64,000 nucleotides of DNA, taken from contig NC_059545.1 of the NCBI RefSeq assembly GCF_905220415.1, forward strand, positions 3,668,001-3,732,000. Reading direction: 5' to 3'. The position numbers were made by a program, and so were the translations under genes. The notes below the pieces were generated by a model. That model saw only the letters and a list, made by a program, of their open reading frames with translations, was not told the DNA's origin and made no database searches. This document shows positions 48,909 to 62,653 of the stretch, piece after piece. This stretch comes from Colias croceus. Taxonomy: Eukaryota > Arthropoda > Insecta > Lepidoptera > Pieridae. The first letter of the stretch is position 1; the number at the start of each line of letters is the position of its first letter.

Positions 48909-51042
48909 TAGGGTATAAATTAGAACCTGATTAATTGAAAAAGAAAAAAAAGTCCTGCAAATTGTGTGCTGCAAAGTCTTGATAGACACAGTTCTTTACA
49001 TGCATACCATTGGAAGTAATTTCTATTTAACTTGGAACTATAAAATTGCAATTTATATAATGAAAAAACATTAACATCAACACAACAATAGAACCTTTCA
49101 GCGCTGGCTGTATTGACTCGCTTTTCTTGAACTACGTATATATTGAAGGAAACTGGAATGCTAAGAAATTTATTGTTATTTTATTCATATTTACTTTTCC
49201 CTATCAGCTGTCTTTGGGTTTGTTTTGTTTTGTAAATACAACGTAAAAAGTATCCCATATTATGCTTTTATTTTGGATTGTTTTCATACATATTCGTTAG
49301 GATAGTTTATATTTCATATATTCTTAGATAGTAGATACTAGTGTCGATATAGTATTCTTCTGTTTCTCATGAATACCATCGAGATTCAACTGAAAATTAT
49401 ATACTTAAGAGTCCCACTGCGTAGTAAAATGTGGTAAGATACAACTAAGTTGAGAATAATTTTAAATATCTGTCATCTCTATTCTGTCGATTATTACCAA
49501 AATGTAATACCCGATTATAGATGTTTTATGTAAATATATGGCAATGGATAGACGTGTAGTCTTGCTTATGAGGCGAGGCTTCGTGACTAGCCTATTTATT
49601 GACTATCTTTACTCAATGTTAACACTATCGCTGTGCTTTGATGGCATAATAATGAATCGATAAATATATTGTTAAAATGTCTAATATAGTTGGCGTGGGA
49701 ATTAAAAATTTAAATGATTATTAATGTGTGGTATTTCAGGATTTTGACCAACGAATTTAACAATGATAAGCATCTTATACGGTTGAAAAAGTAAAAGGTT
49801 TATGGACATTTTAAAACAGCACTGAAACGTGATTTGTTAGTGTTGTTATAGGTTGTTATTTATATGGATAGATATCGGTAACATTGAGTGATTTCATTCA
49901 AGTTAAGAATTTGTTTAAAGTATTTTTAGGTACTATGACTGGTTTTACTTTAATTTTTATCTTGTAACAATAACGATAACAACACCGCATTTATACCCAA
50001 AAACATCAATAAAATCCGACCGCTAAACATTAATCAAGTTTCTTTTTAAGACTTTAGGCTTCTCCTCAATGTCAAATCCTAAACGATTAGTATACGAAAA
50101 TAATTCTTATCGCCATCAATATAAGGTGTTAAATGATCGAAACTTTCAGGACTAATGTAGGGAATACAAATAGATCTTGTTTCGTTTTCCTTGAATCGCC
50201 TTGAGAACTGTCTTTGGTTAATGAATGGATGAGATTAACGACGAAATGAGCTTACACAAATTGAATAATTCAAGCGCTTTTTGCGACTTGCCTTTTTTAG
50301 ATCTCTTGATTCAGCTGAATTGTTAAACTTGTTTAACTCAGTTCCTTTACTGTTTTCGGTTTAATTGGGATCGGTAATTAATGAATGTTTAAATCTTATA
50401 TACTTCGGCACTATTGTTTAATTAGTTGAAGTTACAACGTTTTTATTACAAATTGTGGTCATACTTTGAGTCCTGTTCACACAAAATTAAAATTAATTAT
50501 TATCGTAATATACCTAACGTATTATTACAGTTTATTATCAAGTAGAGGTATAATATATCTTCTATAAACAGTATTCTATATCAGTTGAATGCAATCATGA
50601 ATGATAATATATGGAAGAATAAAATTAGCAGATATTTTATGAAATGTAAGCACTTACAACATTATGAAAAACCACTTTTGTTGTGTGTATCCAACTTTTA
50701 CACACGCATACGTGAATGGAGAAGATTACATTACCTTCTATTCGAGAATTATATTTTTTCATTTTCCCTTTCATTAATTTTTTATTGTTAAGTTTGTAGT
50801 TCTATGAGCATTAAGAAATCTACAGTATTTTCTATGCTATTACTGTGAAACTTATATAATTAGTGGCTAATTAATTAGTAAGTCTACATAAATTCCTTTT
50901 AATTAATTTAAATATTATATATTAATAAACAAGTCATAATATTATTTGCCGAATTTACGTACCGCATGCATACAGATTAAAGTAAAAGTTAATAATATAT
51001 AATATTTTATTGTTTTAGTATCTATAAACCGTCTAGTAGGTA

Positions 51043-51247
51043 CCAACTTATAATATAAAGCTGAAGAGTTTGTTTAATTGTTTGTTTGAACGCGCTAATC
51101 TCAGGAACTACTGGTCCGATTTGAAAAATTATTTCGGTGTTAGATAGCCCATTTCCCGAGGAAGGCTGTGGGCTTATATATTATCATCACTCTAAGACCA
51201 ACAGGAGCGGAGCGATGCGGGTAAAACCTCGGTGCACAGCCAGTATT
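51043..51247 (+). mobile_element. Helitron-like element, family A, old copy
   Basis: Keeps GCTGAAGAGTTTGTTTAATT, GGAACTACTGGTCCGATTTG and CCAACAGGAGCGGAGC; both ends have decayed. Confidence 0.7.
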
Positions 51248-53202
51248 AGATAAAATAAAAGAGTAAAAACAATAACGCGATCATAATTTTCATACTTTGA
51301 ATTTTTTTATTACACTTATACGGCATATAGAAACGTGTCACAAAAAAATTAACACATTGACCTAAAACTCTAGTTTAAAGCAATGGCTTTGAAGTTGTCT
51401 CGATTGAAACTGCTTTTAGGAATATTTAAACTCAATTTGAAACGACAAAAATATCAGCGGTAAATCGGGAGCATATAGAATGAATCTTTGGAATTTAGCC
51501 AACCAAGTGTTCGTCGTGACAAATGCATTTTATGATAATAATTTGCTCAGGACTTGTGACGTCAGCGGTTTGCGATATTCATGGTTACATCACTTACATC
51601 ATCAGCGTTGTTAGAAGTGAAATGATCTATCATTATTTACCCATTTTATACATACATGACGTTTTATATAATACATAATATTATGATATTTTATAAATAA
51701 GAAGTCCATAATATAAGCTGTATAAACTAATATAATTATCATTTTATTTCATACTACTGACGCAATATTTATAAGTTTGCAGGGTTTGTAGTAAAATCAA
51801 GTGAATAAGTTCTAATACCTTAAAAACTCAGAACAAATACTAGATATATAGAGATTATTAAAATTATATTTTAGTATATTTATCACTAGAAAATTTGTAG
51901 TTCTATTACGTATCTAATAATATATTTTATTAAGAAAAGCTCTATTCACGCGTACAAAGTAACGATCGCCATCTGGTGCGTTCAGAAAATCAGAAACAGG
52001 AAAATCAGCTCCACGTTTATAACAAGAAAATTATAGAGTATATAGATTAATAGCCAATGTTATTAGTCAATATTCCATGTTATATAGTTAATTTATTTAT
52101 AGGTAATATTATGTAGACATATTTTATGGATAATGCTGTTGCAATATAATAACGAAGATTTACTCAGAAAACAGCCTACGTTGCATGTCACTCATGTGTT
52201 TAATGTGTGTTAGGTATTAAATTTATTTATGCATTGTAAAATCTATAATTGCACGCACGCACTAAACTAAGTATAAACTATTTAGAATTTATGAATTCGT
52301 TACTCGGATATAGCAATCTTGTTCAAGATTTCAAAATGTATGTATACTAATATAAATCTGAATATCCTTTGTCTCCTGTATTCATATAAATTTATCCCAG
52401 TCTTCTGTGAGCCATTATATGACATCAATCATTTATCCCCATTATTTATTAATATTAAAATAGGTACTTTTATATGTTGTACTGCTGTAAAATCCAACGT
52501 TTATTAGTATCTATCTCAAGATGAAAGCCCAGATTCCCCAAAGCCCCGTTAAATAGATATGATAAGGATTATATTTCTAAAATCGATAGTTTCCAGTTGC
52601 CTTTAATCTAGGTCAGCTTAGAAAGTGTCATTGGGATGTCGGGAAATCTCCAAAGAGAGCGTGTCAACATTTGCGACACTCGGCCTCTGGAGACGCAAAC
52701 AATTGTTCACATTACACCCTACTATTGCAACGATATAAGGCCCATATTGGCTTGGCATGTTTGATAGAATTGCAAGCAAGATTGATGGTACGGTGAACGA
52801 ACTTGGTAAATATAGTGATTTTGGCAGATAAGACTTAAAGCCTTTCACGATTCAATTGTCATATTTTTATGACAGTTTCCTTTTTCAGCGTGATATTGGG
52901 CCTATTTATAGATTTGATTCAGCACATAATGTTGGGAAAATAGAGAAAAAGCGTGGACAAGATGGCGAAAATGATATGGCACGTTTCACTTAACTATTTT
53001 GTGTTAAACTGAAACGTTTTCCAGTTTTCTGTATCTTTGTTTGTATTTTTTTTATTTGCATTTCAGTCTGGATACTTATAAAATAGAGAACCATATACGA
53101 TAAACAAGGCTATAATATTTTGTTAGAAGAAATAATAGAAGAAAAAATAGAAGTTTAAATATTAATTTATTTTTATAACCTATAATAAACCAAAAAAGCT
53201 TA

Positions 53203-53439
53203 TGGTCTAAGATCCGAACATAAGGCGAAGTTCAACGGCGTGATAATAGAATGAGACCAATTTTATAATAATTAATTTAGTCTATTAAAAAATGATTTTT
53301 TTTTTAATTCATTAAAAATGTCCTGTCCAGGATTTTCCCAGTCAACCCATTTTTAATACATTTTTTAATATACTAAATTTATTATAAAATTGGTCTCATT
53401 CTATTATCACGCCGTTGAATTTGTTCGGATCTTAGACCA
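53203..53439 (+). mobile_element. foldback MITE with TTA target duplication
   Basis: A 237-bp element that is almost entirely an inverted repeat. Arms start TGGTCTAAGATCCGAACA and run through TTCAACGGCGTGATAATAGA and beyond, roughly 70-80 bp each, with a 10-base insertion in the left arm. TTA flanks both sides, as for Harbinger-type MITEs. Confidence 0.85.
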
Positions 53440-54590
53440 TTAAATTAAAACGGTTGTGAATAGGTCGTAAAACTATTTAATAACCATAAACGTTTCCAAA
53501 TCAGGTAGTAGGATATCTACACGCTTGCCAAAGATCCAGGATGGTAGTACGCATACTATTTATTTCAATAACTCAACTGCTTGTTACAAAAAAAAACGAA
53601 CTATCCAGAATAAGACGCAAAGCGTTCTAAAAAAGATTAACATGCGATTTTCTCGAAACCTTTGATGACTAATGTAGTATAATAACATACAAAGCGTAGG
53701 TCGGATACCTCTTTGTGTCGGTTGTTATCAAAATGATATATTAGTGACGATAATTGCAGTTATCAGGTATTACGGACACGCATAATTTCAAAAGATGAAT
53801 GAACTGTATTTTAGGAACAGATGAAACAAATGTTAATGACCTGATTATATAATGCGTATATAAGCGTTTATGTATGTATATACGTTTCCGTTTTGAATGA
53901 AGAAATTTTAATTAAAAACGTCTGTTTACATTTTCCATGTGATATAGTATTAGAAGATTCTGAGAATTATTATCTTTATATATGTATGTTGATATTATAT
54001 TTGATCAAACAGTTAAATGATTAACTATATAGTTTACTGTCTATCATTACTAAATTTCTCAAAGCAACTAGAAATATAGAGTCGGTAATTGTTTAAAAAT
54101 TTAAAAATCAATATTGAAAAAAGGCGTATTTACTATTTACCTTACTATATATAAATTAATTAATTGATGTTCTTCAATTAAATCCATATAAAATACAGAT
54201 ATTAATAAATCAGTTATAATATGGCACACAATCAGCTTTATTTATCCTACTAAAATACACAAAAAGGATGCCGACCATTAAAAAAAAAAATCCAATGGAA
54301 ACCAATGGAAATCTTCGGAATTCTAACAATCCTACTTTTTGCTAGTTAGCGGCCAACAATGTTATGAACTTATGAGAAGTTAATGAATGCCATATATTTT
54401 AAGTAAATTAGTCATAAATTATTCGTCTAACGATTTCGGTCTTCGCCTTTTAAAGTTCCTGATACATTCCTATAACTCAAGAACCCAAAACTTTCAATTT
54501 ATAAGGTTTAAAAAGTAATTAATAGACCTACACTAAAATATATTTTAACAATGTGATTTTCAATCCAACTTTACTATGTTATTTTTAAGC

Positions 54591-54700
54591 TAGCTTTCCG
54601 CCCGCGTCTTCGCCCGCGTTGTCAAAGAAAAACCCGCATAGTTCCCGTTCCTTGGATTTTCGGAATGAAACCTATTTCCTTTTGTAGGTTTAAATAATAA
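54591..54700 (-). mobile_element. Helitron-like family B 3' fragment
   Basis: CTAGCTTTCCGCCCGCGTCT through GTTCCTTGGATTTTCGG; the rest of the element is missing. Confidence 0.7.
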
Positions 54701-54782
54701 CACCTTGAATAACACTAAGTACAAACTGTCTTCGTAACTGTCATAAGTTCAGTTCAGGCAGACGTGAAGAAGGCAGATAGTA

Positions 54783-54784
<2 letters not shown>

Positions 54785-54831
<47 letters not shown>

Positions 54832-54939
54832 GTGGGGAAATCTTCCAAAGATACCCACTGCCCCCGGGGAAGGAGCCGTGGGTTATGTCGGATTCCTACC
54901 GACTAAAACCCCACTGTGTTCCGTCGAGCCGCTTTAATG
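54785..54939 (-). mobile_element. 5'-truncated retroposon, poly(A) about 45, target duplication
   Basis: Minus-strand copy of the family at 38.3 kb, with a long T run on the plus strand. It is flanked by perfect 15-bp repeats AAGGCAGATAGTACC (54770-54784, 54940-54954). The uninterrupted poly(A) and intact duplication point to a recent insertion. Confidence 0.9.
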
Positions 54940-55018
54940 AAGGCAGATAGTACCTAGGTAGTAGGTATAGGTAGTTACCTATACTACCTACTATCTTTTA
55001 CTAGGTACTGTCTTTTTT

Positions 55019-55046
55019 AATAGTAGCAGTAGTTACTGCTACTATT
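55019..55046. repeat. 13-bp-arm hairpin
   Basis: AATAGTAGCAGTA and its exact complement flank a 2-nt loop. The preceding 60 bp are a related imperfect palindrome of TAGGTAGT/ACTACCTA. Confidence 0.85.
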
Positions 55047-55974
55047 CGTAGGGATGCATTTAAGTAATCTCCAACACATAGTAATGAGGTGAAGAAGTCT
55101 TAATACCTATAAAAAAAACGTTATGTTTATTAACTGTATTGGAAACAAAATCGGTCAATTATTTTGCATGGTAGCTCAATCCGCTAATTTAAAAGTCACG
55201 ACTCACGACCCCATAACGTACCGTTAGTGTTAACCATGGCATTTGTGTGACGTCACAGTTCAACGCACTCTAATGTTTATCTATTTTTTACACACATTAT
55301 CTTGTTCGCAAGATTAATGTATTTTCTGTGATTAATATATGCACACCTTTCTAATTATCTTATCTCAACTATTGGGTCAGTAGATAAAATGTCAAGATTT
55401 GGTTCATATTATCTATAATATCTACTGCGGAAATTGAGGAAACAATACTAAGAATTGATGAAAATCAATGTATAATCAGCTGTTTAATTTTATTATATTT
55501 GCTATAAAAAATTGTAAGCTGATATTTTTTTTGAAAATAAATAATAATAGATATTATCATCATCGTACTCAAAACTTGTTCTGTAAAGCACTACTATGCT
55601 AGAACACTTACCTATAAGGTATGTTTTAATAAATACATAAATATTATGTACTTAAATACAATCAAAATTTCAAAAACATTGTTCATCTTTGCACAGTCGG
55701 TAAAACACATAGTTTATTGTTGCATGTCTATAAGTTTTGAAACAACATAACATGGGTTGTATGGCGAAAATAGATGCTCTACAAATGATGTCTATCAACT
55801 AGAATAAACAACCCTTTCCTTTGATTACACTGAGAAACGTAATCAACATTTCAAACAAGAAGTCATTGAGATAATAGTACTACGTATGGAGGAGACACCA
55901 CGAACAAAATCTGTGCGCCATTTTTTTGCTCTAACTAAGTTTTAATAAAAATTATTATCTAGTTAGGTACTTAC

Positions 55975-56050
55975 CGATGAAAGTTATTCCTTTGCACTTT
56001 TCCGTATTATTTGTATTATTTGTGCAATATCGTAACACACACGAAGGCAT
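55975..56050 (-). CDS. THAP-domain zinc finger, first exon (partial)
   Basis: From the ATG at 56050 the minus strand reads MPSCVLRYCTNNTNNTEKCK followed by GITFI, then a strong donor GTAAGTACC at 55974. M-P-x-C-x(4)-C, a charged/Asn spacer and K-G-I-T-F match the start of THAP C2CH zinc fingers, which continue (H)RFP in the next exon. No such next exon was recognised downstream, so the rest of the protein is unknown. It may be a host gene or the start of a THAP-encoding DNA transposon. The upstream sequence contains the palindrome ACGCCATATGGCGT at about 56095, with no obvious TATA box. Confidence 0.5.
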
Positions 56051-56599
56051 ATTTTGATGCGTTTCACTTTAAAACAAAAAATTAGCGTGCAGTTACGCCA
56101 TATGGCGTATGTTGAGCGGAACATGAGTGATGCAGGCGGTGTAGTCTCCATATGTATATCTCAATGCAAGAAGTATGTATTTTATCATAATGTTCATACA
56201 AAATATTAATATTATACCAAAAATTGCGGATATGACTAAAATAATTCTCAGAATTGAATGTTATACTTTGTCGTGATAGCGGTCTGTATTCAAAGAGCAT
56301 AACTTTTCTTGTATCTAATCCATATAGTAATGGTTATCGTGCTGTGTGTGTTATTTGTTTAACAAATACTTATTCACAAAAAAAACACAATAACTATGAT
56401 ATGGCCTGCGAAGAAAAGAACCTTATGATATAGATATTAACGTAACTAGGTACACCATATTTAACATTACCTAGCGCAATAAAACGAACAAAAAAAAAAT
56501 ATCAAGACTGGCTTTTTGGCTTTAATTTTAATTGCATCCGGCTATCACATTAGTGTTTAACTTTGTCAAATATTTGAAATGTTTGAATAGTGTAAATCT

Positions 56600-56700
56600 A
56601 TACATAAGTGTTATTATATTATATTAAGTATAATATATAATAATAAGTTATTATATAAGTAGTGTTATTATATAATAATAAGTTATTATATTAAGTATAC
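56600..56700 (+). repeat. AT-rich short tandem duplication
   Basis: GTGTTATTATAT and AATAATAAGTTATTATAT segments alternate and repeat. Low-complexity sequence. Confidence 0.7.
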
Positions 56701-57515
56701 CTCAATGTCCACATAAAACAATCACACGCTGACCATCCGTTGTTTATCGATATGAACAGTTTATGCAAATTGTATGATTATAATTATGCTACATATCACC
56801 AATTTATATTTGAATTCACTACAGTGAGATGTATTGATTAGTGAATATTAATTTTATTTCAAAATATATTCATTAGTTTCTAAACTATACTAGGTACACA
56901 GCATAATATTAATACCTAAGTATGTAAGTATAGTCTGTCTATAGTCATAAAACATATTTGAGAAACTAATAATATTCAGAAGCATGGCGAGTATAATAAT
57001 TGCCATCGGGTGCTAGCTGCATCTATACGCTTTTTTTGTTCTCATTTTTATTAATCTGAAATCTACGTGGATAAATCTTCTATGTCTCTCTTCATACTTC
57101 AATTGACGGGAAGAAACTGGATGAATGCAGCTGACAACAGAAGGAAATGGGGACAGTTGGAAAAGGCCTATACCCGAAAAGGCCCGGGAAAGTAATCTGT
57201 AATATTATATACTTATTCAATATTTGTTTTTAAAGTATAACTTTTAATGTTTTGGAAATATAGGGGCTTAATAAAGAAAAATTGTTTAAATGGAAAGGAG
57301 CTGGAGAATTCCTTTGCCTTTCATATAAGGGCATGACAGTTTTCAAAGTATGTTTATTGTTTATGTGTGTTTATTTTTGCATAGCACATGGCGGTGGATT
57401 TTTACCAACTGTTTACAATAAACAGTCGTTACACACCGGTTTGATATCGTGCTTTGGATGTCTTTACTTCCGCCAGTCTTATTGTACTAATGTTATAAAA
57501 ATAAATGCACGTGTG

Positions 57516-57722
57516 GTGTGAAGACCCGTGTCCCCGAGTAGGGTAAGGGGCAGATACATTGTTCATACATCTGTTTCACTGATCAATTTTCTGTAGGGAC
57601 AAATAGGTGATCAGCCTTCTGTGTCCTTCCAGACCGAGACATTTTTTTTCTATGTATCCACCGGGAATCAACCCCAGGACCCCTCAGTTCTACGCTCACG
57701 CATCAACCACTGTACCCAAGAG
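57516..57722 (-). mobile_element. tRNA-derived SINE, copy 2
   Basis: Same family and orientation as 24915-25116, with the same body (GATCAGCCTTCTGTGTCC on the plus strand). The B box is damaged (GGGAATCAACCCC on the plus strand), so this copy is more decayed. Confidence 0.78.
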
Positions 57723-58298
57723 GCGTGTATATTTAGGTGATAGTAATTTTACAACGCTGTAAAATTGTAATCATTGTTTATTTATTTATTCTTCACTGTA
57801 TAGGAAATACAAAATGAAGACGACACAAAATAAAAGATACAATCGGCATACAGTGGGCGGCCTTATGGCTATACGCCATGTAAAGTAATTGTTATAAAAT
57901 CACAATCAATTTTCCCCTCATATTTTTGACAAAAATGTTTTTTCTTTCATATTTAGATACTTACTCGTAACGTCAATAAGTCTACTAAGTGCTTATAAAT
58001 TTAATTTACACCAATAAACTCGCGATCATCAGATAACGACTTTGTTTCTAAACCTAGTATTAGAACAGAAAGAATAAATAGACAGTTCAATTACAAACTT
58101 ACTAATTACATACGAATAATTTATAGGACAAAAGGTCATGTTTAATTTGGGCTGCAAAAGTTATCGTGACAATAAAGTATTAATTGATTGACGAAAGAAG
58201 TTAACGGCTGTTGAAATGTCATGGTTTAGTTTCAAATGTCGGATTTAATTATAGTAATTTCAAATTGTTCTAAACGATGTGAAATGTTTACCTAATTA

Positions 58299-58356
58299 CT
58301 GAATAAGAATTTTATGATAAGCATTAGCTTATCCCAATGTAAAATTCTTATTCAGT
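58299..58356. repeat. nested hairpin
   Basis: Outer arms ACTGAATAAGAATTTTA and exact complement; inside the loop GATAAGC/GCTTATC forms a second stem. Confidence 0.85.
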
Positions 58357-58382
58357 TAAATATACGCGGCGTTAAATATTCT

Positions 58383-58580
58383 TCCATATAACTACATAGA
58401 ATAAAACAAAGGCGCTTTCTCTGTCCCTTTGTATGCTTAAATCTTCAAAACTACGCAACGGATTTTGATGCGGTTTTTTTAATAGATAGAGTGTTTCAAG
58501 AGGAAGGTTTTAGATTTAGGTTTAAGTATAACTTATTAGGTTTTAGATAAAGCGGGTGAAGCCGCGGGCGGAAAGCTAGT
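58383..58580 (+). mobile_element. Helitron-like element, family C
   Basis: TCCATATAACTACATAG at the start, GCCGCGGGCGGAAAGCTAGT at the end. Follows the hairpin at 58299-58356. Confidence 0.78.
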
Positions 58581-58879
58581 TTGTTTATTAAATAATTACA
58601 ACAAACTAGTTTGTTTATTAAATAATTAACAATCAAAATGTATTTTTTATTAGCGGGAAACTTGTTAATAAAAAGTTAGTATACATAATACTGCTACTTC
58701 AGAGAATTAAATTACATTTCTAAGTTACCTACTATAAAATCATAATATTACTTTTAATAAAACAATTACCTAATTTATTAAGCAAGAAAGCATATTTATC
58801 AAATATAAAATTATTAACTAATCAATCGATTATACCAGAAAAATAAAAAGATAGGCTGTTTCGTTAAGTAGCGACTTTT

Positions 58880-58903
58880 TCCACTCTACCACCTGAGCTA
58901 TAA
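58880..58903 (-). tRNA. tRNA-derived fragment (D-arm/A box only)
   Basis: The minus strand reads TATAGCTCAGGTGGTAGAGT, a textbook tRNA D-arm/A box. No anticodon arm, B box or acceptor pairing follows, so it is a fragment of a tRNA gene or SINE head, not a functional tRNA. Confidence 0.45.
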
Positions 58904-61900
58904 GAAGTAAGAACTGACATTTACAAAAAGCAGCGGTGAGGAAACATAAGCCGAAAACAGAGAAGATAAAATATTTGAAATAATTTCAATATAATGTATA
59001 AGTAGAAGATGCATATTTCTAAATAAATAACATTCAGTCCACACATAATATTCCAGAGGCCAGAATGGCCTCCACAGATACCCGAAACCATGCAAAATTG
59101 CCGTCATAGCCGAAGGGATAATTATGTAGTTTAGTAATAAATTAAATAGTCTCCCGCTGTGTCTGTCTATCTGTCTGTCAGTATACGATAAGCCTTACTA
59201 TAGGTATGTATAAATAAATATTATGTAGCTATATGAATAAGCGATTTGTTAATGAAATGCATAAATTAAAGCAAGACACACGCCTCTTTCTGTTGTCACG
59301 ACAGCGATGGTGGTGATAATTATAATAAATGAAATTCCTTCAAATGCCTTTGTTTCAGCGGAAAAACGAAACATGTAGGTAGATTAAAACTATCATACAT
59401 TTTTCAACGACTTCAAAAACAGGAATTCATTCGGCACATAATAAGTAAAAATAATAGATAGCCTACATAAATTATTTACACATTGGTACCAAATAAAATT
59501 CCATATGAAATATTAATAATATTAAGACTTATAAACACAAAAACGAGTGTGTGTGCCGAGCACACGCGTCAGAACTCAGAAGTGAAACTTCTTTGAATCT
59601 TTGGCAAGATTCAAAGATACCAAAATCGTCGCTTTACTCCACGACGCGGACGTGACAGTATTGCCATGACTCGACCGTGAAATTTTACTCTCTACACGTC
59701 TATAGGAGTTTTACTTCAAAAATATTAATTTTATGGCCTGACCGAGGATTTTTTTAATTAAACTTGTTCGGAGCCTGGGCTCGCACCTAGTATTAGACGG
59801 ACGGACATTTCTGTATAGATACTGTCTGGGTTGGTACTCTGACAACGCTGCCCTATCGGAATAATTAAACAATTTCTGACGTAACTAGTAACTGTGGATA
59901 GACGTGCTATAATTATTCATTGATTATTGATATACATGATTTAATGTAACAAATAGTTATATGGGTATAAAGTGATTAATTAATAGTGCATTTTGAACCA
60001 ATAAATCCAAAATAAATAATTCGACAAAAGTTATATGATATGATGTATTTGAGACTGTACTTACTAAAGTAAGAAAAGTATGAAGAATAAGTTGGAAATG
60101 ACATTAATTAAATGAATCATAATATTATAATTTAATCAAAAGGTAATTCGGTCACTCGTGAATTGCGAAGTAAATTGCAATACTCGAAAAGAAATGCTTC
60201 TTTGAAACGTAGCATCTGTTTAACGTTTAATCATCGACAGATCGTAAATACTTTAATTAAAATGTTTTATTCGCAAATGTAATTGAATCGAAGATAAAGG
60301 GATTATCTGCCCGATTTAACTCAAATGATATAATTGAGATTGATTGCAGTATAATGATTTGTTTTTAATGTTACTTTAGCACATGCTTTCATGTGTTTAC
60401 AAGCACACCTGCTTAAAATATAATATTATTCATTAAAAAATTTATAAGGCCAAAAATGTAAAACTGTAATAATATAAGTCTTAACGTTTATCTGATGAAT
60501 GAATGATTAACTAACGATAATGTCATAATTTTGGTACCTAACCATTTAAAATTTCTGGGAAGTTTAAAAATTCTTATAATCGTACAGACTGGACACACAA
60601 TATAGTCTTTTAAACAGGTTCAGGCAGTTAAATTTTAAAAACCAAGTTTTTACTAGCGGCCGCTGTCATATTCGATGTAACAGAAGATTGATTGTTACCC
60701 AAAAACATAAATCTTGTGTATTTTGGCAATCTCCACGACGAACTAGTTTTTGTGTTATTCCATGATTTTTCATCGACGCCTTAATGTCTCTTTCTACCAG
60801 TAATTATTATAGTCTTATGTGAATTGTGTAGTTTATATAGTTTTGTAATTTGTTCTTATTTTTGTTCATCTATGTTTTATCTATTTTCTATTTATACCTA
60901 TCATCTATCTTTCTATTGTTTCTATTGAATTTGTTACACAGGAAACTATTTAGAAGTTCTATAAATTTCTAGCAAACTATTTTAGTACTTAGTTGTTGAA
61001 CATCAAATACAAGTATGTGATTTGGGAATATAACTTCTATGCTGCAAGTAAATAATGGTCATTATTGAATAGCCAAGGCATGTACTGGCTTCATGCATTT
61101 GCTTAATATCATTTCATCATTGATTACGATCTCGCTGTCACATTAGCAAATTGTGATTGCCGAAATGTCAACAGTCGACTTTGTCAGCAATGACTGTTGA
61201 TTGATTTCTGTCAATAGTGTAGTTTGATTTTAAGGCTAAAACTAACACTAACACTACGTCGTTATTAGGAAATTGTTAAATTATAATGAATTAATATTTA
61301 GCTATTTATTTTTCATCATCATCATCATAATTCATTAATGCAGTAATCATTCCTCTCAGATGGTAATAGAATTATAGAGGGAAATAAAATTATTCCTTTC
61401 AATTTTTCCGCAAGCCGTATGAATCAGTTGCATAAAGCTAACAAAAATGTAGTCATAAATTAATTGAACTAATCATCGGCACAGTCAAAGACCTAGCAGA
61501 ATCCACTAAAACAGAGATAACATCAGAAGACGCGATACTATGAGAGAAAACAAGTATGACTAATGGTGATAAAATAGACTGAAATGTTTGTAATTGCTTA
61601 GAAAAATATAACATTAATTTCCATTGTGCATGAGTTCATACTGGAATTTAACTGGGATGTGATTCAGAGAATATAATTGAAAGCACAGATTAAAATGCGT
61701 TTCGCTTTGGTGAAGAAGATTTGACGAGGAAACTAATAGAGTCTCAATTTTTACTTAATCTATCGTATTACATGATTTAAATAGCAAACTACACTCCACC
61801 CATGTAACTACGTTACAATTTTTAAGGACCACATCATAAAGTTGGTTGGTTGGGTTACCTGGAGAAATGGCTCTGTCGTCATAAGGTCGCCTATTGTGCA

Positions 61901-62467
61901 ATTTATGTGTATTTCATATTATGTTATGTCTTTAATTTGGTGTGTACAATAGAGATTTCATTCATTTATTCATTCAAAGTGGCCATAATTTTACACACGA
62001 CACACACACGATGGTTATTTCGGAACCTTTGTGCCTATATTTTTAATTTGTCGCCAATTTCTGTTCCAGGACACTAGCCAGACAATTGCTATAATAACAG
62101 TTGTTGATTAAATTAGCCAATACAGTTTGACAGCTTTATTAATTTATAACACCAATGATTGTAAAATACCCTCCAATTATTTTAACAACAAATTCTTAGA
62201 TACTGTATGGGGAAATAACTGGAATGATCGTTGTCTTGTTGAATTCAATTACATTTAGTGATAGTAGAAAGGGCGTGGAATCTTAACGAAGCTCTTTGAC
62301 CGCTTTCTAACCGACATTTTATTAATTTGACATGTATCCGTGTATTTTATTAACGGTAATCAATTTAAACGTACCTAAGTCGAAATTTTCTCTTACTTGT
62401 TTCGTCTCGAACCACCGATTTTTTACATATTTATTTATAGGTACACAGTTTACAGCTTTATTCAATT

Positions 62468-62653
62468 ACAAGCTGTGTCCCGCGGTTTTACTCGTATTGC
62501 TGCACTCCTATTGTTCTTAAGGTGATAATAATTACACCTTCATAAATGGACTATCTAACCGTGAAAATTTTTTTTTAAATCAAACCCGTGTTTCCTGAGA
62601 TTAGCGCATTCAAGCAAACAAACAAACTCTTCAGATTTATAATATTACTATAG
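62468..62653 (-). mobile_element. Helitron-like element, family A, old copy
   Basis: Reverse copy, CAAGCTGTGTCCCGCGG to TTATAATATTACTATAG, with several mismatches to the family. Confidence 0.68.

Noticed and set aside
59540..59720. Series of small hairpins (GTGTGCCGAGCACAC, AGAAGTGAAACTTCT, TCTTTG..CAAAGA)
   Set aside because: Probably part of a dispersed repeat, but no ends, target duplication or second copy are visible here.
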